Assembly: GCF_019279795.1 (NCBI RefSeq)
Contig: NC_056740.1
Coordinates: forward strand, 223,535,774-223,599,773
Direction: 5' to 3'
Source: Protopterus annectens
Taxonomy: Eukaryota > Chordata > Ceratodontiformes > Protopteridae
DNA: 64,000 bases
Shown: in pieces, positions 55,256-64,000 of the stretch
How positions within the stretch are numbered: the stretch's first letter is position 1
Layout: every line of letters begins with the position of its first letter
The notes under the pieces: model-generated
What the model was told of the DNA's origin: nothing
The model's database searches: none
The model's input: the letters and a program-made list of their open reading frames with translations, nothing else
Translations under genes and position numbers: made by a program

Positions 55256-56716
55256 ATCCTGTGGAGACCCCTGGATCTTTACCCTCTTTAGGTATTACGA
55301 TTACCATCACCTTCTTCCAGGATGCTGGTACTTTTGCTCCTCTTAAAATACTGTTTAAAACCTTCCAGATCTGTATTAGTTTACTCCCTCTTAACTTCCA
55401 AACTTCCACAGGAATACCATCTACTCCTGGGGACTTTCCTGTAGATTGGTTAGACATAGCCATTTTTATCTCATCCCTTCCTATCCTGTTAGTAGTTGAG
55501 CCTCATCTACCTCTAACCTTGGCATATTTAATTCTTCCATAAACATTTCCATTTGTACCTTTTCTTGATTTCCCTATTTCTCTGCTTTACACAAATTTTC
55601 ATAAAACTGCCGAAATATTTCTAATACTCCTAAAGGGTCTCTTGTAATTTTCCTTGTTATAGGCTCCCTAAGCTTGGTGACTGTTTTTTCCATTTTTTGT
55701 TGTCTGAGTTGTTGTGCTAGAAGTTTTTGTGCTTTAGAATTAACAAAAAACAATCGCTTAACAGCAGTGTTTCTAAACTCATGCATATTATTGAGGTAAT
55801 ACCTTATTTTCTGTTTAGCACTCTGCAGTTGCTCCTTTTCTTGTTCTGAGATATTCCCTCATATTTTGCAATACTTTAACATTTGTCAATCCCTCTAAAT
55901 AATTATTGTTACTGTTTAGCCAATTCTTCCTTTCTTTTATTTCCAACCTAGTTTTAAACTCCACTTTAATTTTATCCCACTCCTTAGGTATGTTTTCAGA
56001 AGGTAAATCTATCTTCTCTAGTAGCTCCTGAATTAGTTCCACAACCCATTCCTTAATTTCCTCTCTTTTCAAACAGTAGGTGGGAAAGCACCAGTGTTTC
56101 ATTTTCATTTCATTACCTTGCTTTTTTACTTTAGTTATGACTGGTGCATGAGCTGAAGTCGTTATTGGGTGCATTTCAAGAACTTCAATTAAATTAACAT
56201 GTTCATGTGATGTATAAAATCTATCTAGCCTAGCCCGTTTTCTGTATCTCGGTGAGTAATATGTAAATTCACTCTGAACTCCTAGTATTGAATTCACATC
56301 TTCCATGCCAAACACTTTCATCAATTTATTCAAAAACCTACCCTCCCTTGTTATATTTTCCCTTCTAGACACCCAGACACATCTTCACTTTTGCAAACCA
56401 AATTCCAGTCTCCACCTATAAGTAATATTTCTTGCTGAAAGCTGATTATTTCTCCCAGAATTTTCTTAAGCTTCACTGTAGCAGTTTGGGGGGGGGTGTA
56501 AATGCATGCTAGTGTAATCTGCCTCCCTAGCCAGTAGCCCCTTAGTGCTATGTATCTCCATTATTATCTTTTTTTCCTCTTCTATCACTATTGGAGCTCC
56601 TCTTGCAATTAATATAAGTACTCCTCTTTTCCTTTGTCCCAAATATTCTGCTGAATAACCGTCCTGAAAACCTTTTTTTATCAAATTCACATGTTCAGTT
56701 CTTTCCAGGTGTGTCT

Positions 56717-56724
56717 CCTGCAGC
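56717..56724 (+). repeat. 8-bp target duplication, left (CCTGCAGC)
   Basis: Exact repeat of 57328-57335. Confidence 0.92.
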
Positions 56725-57327
56725 CAGGGTTGCCAGATTTCCGACTGGCCAGGTAGGGACAAAAAAAGTCTTTCACAGTAAGTGAAGACTAAAAAAAAAA
56801 AAAAAAAGGTCTTCCACGCTAGGTCTTTAATGCGGAACATCAGAGTTCCGCATTAAACAAAAGTAGCTCTGTGTTTATTTAGTGGAACATCGCAGTTCCG
56901 CATTAAACAGAAGTAGCTCTGGTTTGCGATTTTTTGATTGGCCCGTATATCAGTATACAGGCCATTCAAAAATCACTAAACATGGAGCTACTTCTGTTTA
57001 ATGTGGAACATCGCAGTTCTGCATTAAACAGAAGTAGCTCTGTTTTGCGATTTTTTGATTGGCCCGTATACTGGTATACGGGCCAATCAAAAATCGCTAA
57101 ACACGGAGCTACTTCTGTTTAATGCTGGAACTGAGATGTTCCACATTAAACACAAGAAGCTCTGTGTTTAGCGATTTTTGATTGGCCTGTATGCCAGTAT
57201 ACGGGCCAATCAAAAAAAAAAAAACAAAGCGGAGGCTGCCCGGGATTTAAACCGGCAGTGTGGGACTCGGGATCAGGCTGCTGATCCCGGGACAGTCCCG
57301 CCCAAATAGGGACGTCTGGCAACCCTG
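56725..57327. mobile_element. Non-autonomous hAT-type element with nested palindromes (603 bp)
   Basis: The ends CAGGGTTGCCAGA and TCTGGCAACCCTG are inverted, and the 8-bp CCTGCAGC duplication is diagnostic of hAT-type insertion. No transposase. The interior (56825-57215) consists of repeated palindromic blocks: GGAACATCGCAGTTCC hairpins and a large palindrome of GAAGTAGCTCTG...GATTGGCCCGTAT with its mirror. Confidence 0.88.
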
Positions 57328-57640
57328 CCTGCAGCATATATATTTGCACTCTACATTTTTAAATATAATTCACTACTCTTTCTTTTTTATACTTATCTGT
57401 AAGACCATTCAGATTGAAAAACATTGCAAAAAGCATCATTTTCTTATGTAGTTATTATTACCACGTTTTATATATAACTGCTCTTTTGCTAAATGTCTAT
57501 TTCCAACTTTTATGTTACATGTATATACTGTTAGGCAGGTTGGTCTTTTATACAGTTGTTTTATGTCATTGCCATTTGCACCTGTGTCACATCTTACATA
57601 ACTTTTTTTTTTTTTGAAAGCCCTCAAACAGAACAAACTC

Positions 57641-58519
57641 CTCCCTCAAAAAACCCTCCTAAAACCTGTGAACTTTACAGTAACACACAAAACTATATAC
57701 AACTTCAAATACTGAAGTTTTTGCTTCTTAATAAGAACATAAGTTCTAAATTGATAGCTACACAGACAGGCTAAAGTTAACCAAAAAGAAACGTTAGCCA
57801 TGCTAAGATGCATGGTACAGCCTGTGCTATTAGTAAGTGATATTTGATTTTTTATATCTGCATAACTCTCCCAGATGAGAAAACATTTGAATGCTTTCAA
57901 TAAACACTTTCTGCAGCCCATTTTTCTTTATCAAATTGTCTTCTAGTGACATGCAAACCAGACACAAAACTGCTAAGGGTACCTTGTTATCAGAAAAAAA
58001 GCCTTACAATATTCAATATTCCTTTTCATTTACATGCTTTGTAATAAACTTGTTACCAGATAGCACCTAGGGTTTTTACCCAATCATTTCTCTATGCAAG
58101 CATGGGAAAAAGCACATTGATTTTTCTTTTGTCATACTCTCTTAACCAGACCCTTCCACTCTTCCCCCATCTCCTCCCCTCCTCATTTTTTTCCATTGCA
58201 GTGCCTACATTTCTCAAAACTGAACAAAGAAAAAGAAGAAAGGTGAACAAGAAAAAAGCAACTGTTAATATCAGTACCCCCACTGCATTAAAAAAACTGA
58301 GAGAACTTTACTTCAAGTCTAACTGGTTTTGTATTATCTTTAAAGCTGTCACACCTGGGAAAAACCCTGATTGTTTTCAGGGAACATTATACCCTAGTCA
58401 ATGTCTCTGTTGTGTTTTCTTCTTTTCCCTCAGCCGATTTCCTACCAGACTGTTTCCAGTTTCTCTTTATCATATTGTCTCCATGGAGGCATGAACAGCA
58501 GCTGCAGAAATGCTACTTA
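57641..58519. other. Unassigned sequence
   Basis: No gene or repeat boundary seen. Short frames (for example 58092-58283 and 58102-58494) are low-complexity or featureless. Confidence 0.5.

Positions 58520-58569
<50 letters not shown>
58520..58569. repeat. (TA)n microsatellite
   Basis: About 25 TA units just left of DIRS copy H. Confidence 0.97.
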
Positions 58570-58572
<3 letters not shown>

Positions 58573-58591
58573 CAAGTGCTAGGGAAAAAAA

Positions 58592-59060
58592 AAAGAAGTT
58601 ATGTACTTACCATAACGTTCCATGTTTGTAGTCGATCTCACCTACATTCTTGCTGGATGGGTTCGGAGCCAATTCAGACGATACTAAAGCTCGAGAGCTT
58701 TTACTGGCTCGAGTCTAACCCCTATCCCATGGTGCCTCATGGCAATTCCCCAGATCTTGTTTGCAAGAAAGTAAATAGATACATAATTGTCAGTGAACTA
58801 TCAATAACTATGCACATACAAACAGAACACTCTGTATTACTATCCATGCCAGGTGGACAGACAACTACAACCAGGTCAGACAGCATAATGGATAGCTCAC
58901 CAGTTCCTCCAGGAAACAGGAAGGGGGAAGGAGGGTGGGACGCAAGAATGTAGGCGAGATGGACTACAAACATGGAACGTTATGGTAAGTACATAACATC
59001 TTTATGTTATGTAGTCCTATCTCGCCGTAATTCTTGCTGGATGGGACAGCATCCCTAGCA
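58592..59060. repeat. Left ITR and internal complementary region of DIRS copy H
   Basis: GTTATGTACTTACCATAAC at 58598-58616 is exactly inverted at 58979-58997. CGTTCCATGTTTGTAGT (58613-58630) is inverted at 58964-58981. The second half (TTATGTAGTCCTATCTCGCC) should mirror the right end outside the window. Confidence 0.9.
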
Positions 59061-59099
59061 CCTTTATCCCAGGTGGCTCAAGCAAAGAGACTCTTCAGC

Positions 59100-60175
59100 A
59101 CAGTGGACCCAAAGGATGACCTGTCCCAGGAGGCCAAATCCAATTTGTAATGAGTGACAAAAGTATGAGATCTTGCCCAAGTAGCTGCTGCACAAATGGT
59201 ATCAATTGGGAGTTTAGATCTAAAGGCATATGAAGTTGATAATACTGCTCTGGTTCAATGGCCTTTTACTTTGGCTGGTAATTGTTTGCCAGCAGATATG
59301 TTAGCAAATGAAATGCAGTCTGAAAGCCATTTAGACAAAGTGACCTTAGAAACAGGCAAGCCTTTATTTTTGTCTGAAAAATAAACAAACAATTGGTCTG
59401 ATTTTTGAAATTCTTTAGTCCTGCGCAGGTAAAACCTGAGAATTCTGTGGACATCCAATTGGTGTAATCTGTATTCTGATTTATTAGTATGATTTGGGAA
59501 GAAAACCGGTAGTTCCATAGTTGTGTTGAGATTATGCTCTGAACATATCTTGGGAAGAAAGGAAGGATTAGTTCTATGTGAGACTCTATCCTTGTGGAAA
59601 ACAATGTAAGGAGGTTGAATGGTGAGGGCTTGTAATTCTGAAACTCTCTTAGATGATGTTATAACCACTAAGAATGATATCTTCCAAGACAAAAATTTGA
59701 GATCCGATGAAGAAGAGGGTTCAAAAGATGGGGAAATTAAAGGTGTAAGAACTAGGTTTAGGTCCCAGGGCTCCGGTGATTGTCTGATTGGAGGTCTGAG
59801 AAGGAGGATTCCTTTCAAAAAGGTTTTGCATAAAGGGTGGGACATCACTGGATTTCCCATGTAGCCAAAATGATAATTAGAGATGGCAGCTAACTGAACT
59901 CTAATAGTAGCAGCTCCAGCTCCTTCATGAAAAATGGATGCCAGGAAGGACAGGACAGACTCTATAGGAGCTGAGTAGGGATCTATGCCTTGGTTTGCTG
60001 CCCAAATGGGGAACCTTTTCCATTTACTGGAATATAATTTCCTGGTGGAAGGTTTGTGTGAAGAAATCAGAATGTGTTTGACTGTAGGGGAAAGGGAAAC
60101 ACACTGGCTATTCGTGGAACTGGAGCAGCCATGCTATCAATTTCAGGGTTTGGATAGTAGGATGCAACTGCCCTG
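59100..60175 (-). pseudogene. DIRS copy H tyrosine recombinase, frameshifted
   Basis: 59860-59255 is a 200-residue open frame with ITSSKRVSELQAL (Arg box, Arg read as Lys-Arg) and VFPNHTNKSEYRLHQLDVHR. The HxxR and Tyr segments continue in other frames at 59250-59130 (ATWARSHTFVTHYKLD, Tyr present). The core-binding part is at 59880-60060. The frame breaks at about 59255 and 59870. Confidence 0.85.
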
Positions 60176-61700
60176 ACTGATGAATCAGGAGATCTGGAGA
60201 TGGTTCCAGAATCCATGGTTCCTCCAAGAGATAGGGCCACAGGAAGGGGAACCAGACTTGGCGAGGCCAGTATGGAGCAATAAGGATCAGGGTACTCTTC
60301 AACAGTTTTGCTTTCTGAATCACTTTTGGTATGAGAGGAAAGGGTGGAAAGCATAAAGGAGTCCTGGAGGCCAATTGTGGACCAGAGCACCCCTGGGTGA
60401 CATCCCCAAATGGGAAATTAGGGCAAAGTAGCCGCTGCATTTGGTGCTAATGTACATGGCGAATAGGTCACAGCAAGGCTGGCCCCATTTGCAAAAAATC
60501 TCTTCTGCAACTTCTGAATTCAGGGACCACTCGTGAGGCATCAGAATTGCTCGACTGAGTTTGTCTGCTATCACATTGGACTTCCCGGGATGTGTGCTGC
60601 TACCAGAAAGCATTGAGTGTCCATTGCCCATTTCCATAGTCTTAAAGCATCTCGACAAAGTGGGTAACATTTGGTTCCCCTTACTTGTTTATGTACCACA
60701 CTACAGACATGTTGTTTGAATGAATTGCAATTGTCACAGTGGGAAGAGAAGTGTGAAGTGCTTGCAACGCGTATAGCACCGCTCTCATCTCCAGAACATT
60801 TATGTGCAAGTGGTTCTCATGATCCTGCCAAATACCTTGGACCATCATTCCCAGATAATGGGGCCTCCCCCCATCTGGGAGGCGTCCATGGTCAAGACTG
60901 CATTTTATTGAGGGGGAGCAAGTGGGCGACCTAGATGAAGTTGATCCGTATGTAACCACCATGTTAGATCCTTCTTGAAGGAGTTTGTGATGAGTATTTG
61001 GTGCAACAGGGGAGATCCTGCATTGACCACTGGTCAAATAGTAGCCAGTGAAGTACTCTCATGTGCAGATGGGCTAGGGGAACTAAAAGAATGGTGGAAG
61101 CCATAGTCCCTAGGACCTGAAGGACTATCCTGGCCTGTACTTTGTCTTTCTTCAGCAAGGATCTGACTTGGTTGTGCAATGATTCTATCCTTTCTGGTGT
61201 CAGTTTTGCTGTCATGGTGGCTAAGTCTATTTCTGAGCCTAAGAATACAATGCACTGTGATGGAGATAAGGCTGACTTTTTTAGGTTTATTGTAATGCCT
61301 AGTCTGGCGCACAAGGATAGAGTCTTATCCCTGGTTCTGCTTAGTTGGTGCTTGGTGGTAGCAATGAGGAGCCAGTCGTCTAGGTACGGAAACACCTGGA
61401 ATCCTTGACATCTCAGGTGAGCCTTTACACTGCCATGCGTTTGGTGAACACTCTGGGGGCTGAGTGAGGCCAAAGGGCAGTGTTCAAAATTGAAAATGAC
61501 TGGCCCCCTGCTGAAAGCATAGGTGTCTTCTGGAGCGCCTATCCATTTTGATATGGTAGTACGCATCCTGAAGATCTATTGAGCACATCCAATTGTCTTT
61601 CCCGATAAAGGGAAATATCGACTGCAGAGTGATTTCATGGAACTTCGATTTCTTTACAGACTTGTTGAGTTTTGCTGAGGTCTAGAATTGATTTTTGGAA
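60176..61700 (-). pseudogene. DIRS copy H RT-RNase H, frameshifted
   Basis: RT (61690-61040) contains the intact box PYLDDWLLIAT (about 61380), and FVGSEIDL-like and ERIESLHNQV blocks follow. LPFGLTTAPRV is damaged near 61460 by small deletions. RNase H (60900-60540) has LTMDASQMG-like, EMRAVLYAL, HSNNMSVVWY (the usual Asp of QSDN is Asn) and IADKLSRAIL. Confidence 0.85.
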
Positions 61701-62330
61701 CTAAAAAGAACCGTGAGTAAGTTCCGGATCCTATTTGCTCTGTGGGTACTTCTTGGATGACTCTTTTTTGGATAAATGTGATGACCTCTGATGTTGCACA
61801 GTCTAACTGAATGAGTGGCACGTCTGGTAGAGACCGGTTTACCGGAGGATCAGAAACAAAGGGAATAAGGTAACCTCTGGATATTATGGTTTGTGCCCAA
61901 CGATCTTGGGAAATTTGTGGCCAGGCGCTTGGGTACAGTGAAATACGACCCCTGACTGCCTCCAGAGACGGATAGTCGGGTAACCCCTCAGGGTCAAAGG
62001 AAGGGACGATTAGAGAAAGTTTCTCTATCTCCCTGATGTTGCGGACCTCCTCTGCCGTGAGGGGGGCATCTTCCATTATATCATCCCCCTCTGCCTCTAC
62101 GGGAGGGTTGACCTTGTGCCTGAGGGAAACTTTTTTGGGATGTACGGAACCACATTTTCCCTCCTGTGTGACCCTTGGGATAGGGTCTAGAAGGAAGGGA
62201 GAAATGAACTCAGACAGCAGATAAGGTTTTCCCTTCCTGCTCGATCCTGGTCAAAGTCTCTTTTACCTGCAGTCCAAAAAGGGTTAAACCATCAAAGGGG
62301 ACGTTGGTGAAGTTACATAGACACATCAAG
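61654..62330 (-). pseudogene. DIRS copy H gag-RT linker
   Basis: 62076-61654 is a continuous frame starting MEDAPLTAEEVRNIRE and running through LPDYPSLEAVRGRISLYP and IQKRVIQEVPTEQIGSGTYS to RFFLVPK, the entry into RT. It is one of the best-preserved versions of this linker. Confidence 0.75.
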
Positions 62331-64000
62331 GAATGTCTCCTAAGAGAAACTCTGCTGTGGCTGCCCTGCTTGCTCCTTCAGCTGCATAGGAAATCAGCCT
62401 CATAGAGGAGTTAGCTATAGATGTAAGGGTGGAGAGCTGCACATATACCTTGTCCGTAGATCCCGAAGCTACCGAACCCTGAAGGGTGTCTCCCAACACC
62501 TTCGAGAGATCTCTTTGAAGTCTAGTAAAATAGGACAAGTACGCTTTCCATACCTATCCATTGTCCTGGACTCTTTATTAGGAGGATAGATATTACAAGA
62601 TGTCTCAGACAACTTTTTTGTGGCCACTGCTACCACCATAGTATCCACAGGAACTCCCTTAGAAAGAAAGGACTTATCTTCCAGGACAGTCATAAATTTG
62701 TTTGGCCTCCTCGCGACAGGCTCCACTGTGTCTGGGGAGGTCCAGACTTTCCGGGATATGACCCCCAAGAGTTGGTCATAAGGCAGTGTCACCTAGTAGG
62801 TGGAAGGGTGGGAACCAAAGGCCTCAAGGTACACTGATTTGTCCTCAGTAGGGTTAGAGATCTTCCAATCACCCCTCTGTCTAAGGATTTCAAGGATGTC
62901 AGCAAAGGAGACATCCTCAGAGGGGGACCTAGGGGACACTTCTGATTCATCCAAATCAGTGTCTGATGTGACGGACTCAGTTGAGTCAATGTGCTTCCTC
63001 TTAGAAAGTCTCTTCTGAGGGAGTTCTCCAGTAGGATAATCTGGGGAGGTCTCAGAAGAGGGGACACCTCCAATGGGGGCTGCTTGAGTCTCTGGTTCCC
63101 TACACTGAGGGGGTGGCGGGAGAGAAGAGGTTGCTGCCGGCTGCTGGTGGGACATCGGGTCCAAAGGCAGGGCTTTGGCACTGGACAAAGCTGTCTCTAT
63201 TGCTTCTAAGGCCTTTCCACCCCGCTCCAAAAACGACCTCCGCTCTGAGGAGACGGAAGGTCGGCTCCAAGCAGGAGGGACAGGTTCCAAAGCAGACGTG
63301 GGAACTGAGCTCAGTCGAGCCAAAGCACCGAGAGGGAGGGTCGGTTCCGAAGAAAAAACAGGGTGACTATCCCTCTCGGAGTCGACTTGAGAGTGTCGGC
63401 TCCCAGATCCCTTGGCTCCAGACTGAGGCGCTGAGGATAGAGTTATCAGTTCTGAGGAAGCAGGAAGAATTCTTGAAACCGAAGGATCCAACACAGAAGG
63501 ACCCAAAGTGTTCGATTCCAAGAGCGAAGTAGTCGGAAGAGGAGCAGTAGTCTGGAGATGGGACCAGAAGAGCTAACTTTTTAGCCAGAGCCGGGTCACA
63601 GAGCAACCTCTTCACCACCCCCTTGATATCCTCAACTGAAAGTGTCCTGGAGGAATGGGTGGAGACAGAAGAAGATCTCCTCCTTTCTAAAATAGGAGAC
63701 CTCAAATTTGGTGAAATAGGGTCGATAACTGTTGAATGTCTCGATACCGAAGGTTGCCTCGGTACCGAAGAAACCGGCACTGAGACAGAAGCAGCAGAAT
63801 CGGAGTCATAACTTCTTGGCTCCACTGCTTTAGACTTTTTAGATGGCTCTGACACTGGAACCGAAGATTTTCTTTTCACAGTTTTGGAAGCTGTCTGACC
63901 AAGTTCCAGCTGTTCCTGGAAGGAACTAGTCATATGACCCCTGTCTATCAATTTACATTTTCTCTCATTAAGAACCCTAGTACTGAAGGCATGGCAAAAA
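62326..64000 (-). pseudogene. DIRS copy H gag-like ORF1, partial
   Basis: 63951-63367 (Ser/Arg-rich), 63521-62793 (acidic, with KRKHIDSTESVTSDTDLDE and DVSFADILEILRQRGDW) and 62792-62326 (RKVWTSPDTVEPVARRP, YPPNKESRTMDRYGKR, NSSMRLISYAAEGASRAA) cover the middle and C-terminal gag. CHAFSTRVLNERK at the window edge shows the N-terminal Cys cluster is just outside. Frame changes near 63370, 62790 and 62540. Confidence 0.8.

Larger units (their letters stand above)
55265..57450 (-). pseudogene. L1/Tx1-type ORF2: endonuclease and N-terminal RT
   Basis: Read leftward: an FFNLNGL start (about 57420), the LQ|ETHL motif split by an insertion, LGQRKRGVLILIARG, then (56372-55815) RARLDRFYTSHEH and a SAHAPVITK block where SDHxPV is usual. 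A linker follows to 55574, then RT block 0-2 with GKSPGVDGIPVEVWK and IPKEGKDPG. The endonuclease makes the first target nick in this LINE class. The Asp of the SDH motif reads Ala here, so activity is unlikely even apart from the frameshifts. Confidence 0.8.
55256..57640 (-). mobile_element. L1/Tx1-type LINE, 3'-truncated
   Basis: This minus-strand LINE has an apurinic-type endonuclease followed by the start of RT. The right limit is uncertain. The 3' two-thirds of RT are missing, since coding stops at PKEGKDPG where DIRS copy G begins. The endonuclease is interrupted by the element at 56725-57327. Removing that element joins VQIYMLQ to ETHLE, a typical LQETHL endonuclease motif. Confidence 0.8.
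58592..64000 (-). mobile_element. DIRS-type retrotransposon copy H, runs off the window
   Basis: Left end at 58592 (AAAGAAGTTATG). Internal complementary region, recombinase, RNase H, RT and most of gag follow. The gag N-terminal Cys cluster and right terminal repeat lie beyond 64000. With copy C this is the least degraded DIRS copy. RT and recombinase active-site residues are intact, but frameshifts interrupt each gene. Confidence 0.9.

Overview
This window looks like gene-poor DNA from a vertebrate with a large, transposon-rich genome. The mixture seen here (many DIRS-type tyrosine-recombinase retrotransposons, a Gmr1-like LTR element, an R4-type LINE, a Penelope-like element, hAT and foldback repeats) fits an amphibian such as a salamander or caecilian best, with lungfish as an alternative. 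The species call is inference. The only host coding sequence I can support is two 99-bp ankyrin-repeat exons on the minus strand (49496-49594, then 41386-41484). They read as consecutive repeats of an ANKDD1A-type protein, separated by an 8.0-kb intron full of transposons.

Layout. 1-1347: 5' part of DIRS copy A. 1399-about 5262: DIRS copy B. 5316-11467: DIRS copy C, complete from end to end, lying inside a foldback repeat (family Y) whose other pieces are at 11468-12905. 12150-13075: LINE fragments. 14640-21420: an R4-type LINE on the minus strand, split by a second LINE (15956-17820) and by a 3' fragment of the same second family (20350-21010). 21893-40859: DIRS copy E, about 6 kb of element spread over 19 kb because it hosts a Gmr1-like LTR retrotransposon (23751-32516, itself hit by an RTE LINE), a CR1/L2-group LINE (34400-36277) and a short inverted-repeat element X (37076-39400) that in turn hosts a Penelope-like element (37312-39296). 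40875-41188: a second, uninterrupted X copy. 41386-49594: the ankyrin gene, with DIRS copy F and assorted repeats in its intron. 51515-55255: LINE 3' end and DIRS copy G. 55256-57640: L1/Tx1-type LINE carrying a palindrome-rich hAT-type element (56725-57327). 58592-64000: DIRS copy H, running off the window.

How the parts work together. All DIRS copies lie on the minus strand in the order gag, RT-RNase H, tyrosine recombinase. Their left ends carry an inverted terminal repeat, and just inside it an internal complementary region that in copy C equals the two element ends joined head to tail. Every copy carries coding damage. Copies C and H keep the RT and recombinase catalytic residues, while B and G have altered RT active-site boxes, E has lost the recombinase tyrosine and F has lost the RT core. 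The nested insertions give a clear relative age order. No bacterial genes, CRISPR arrays, rRNA or complete tRNA genes were seen.
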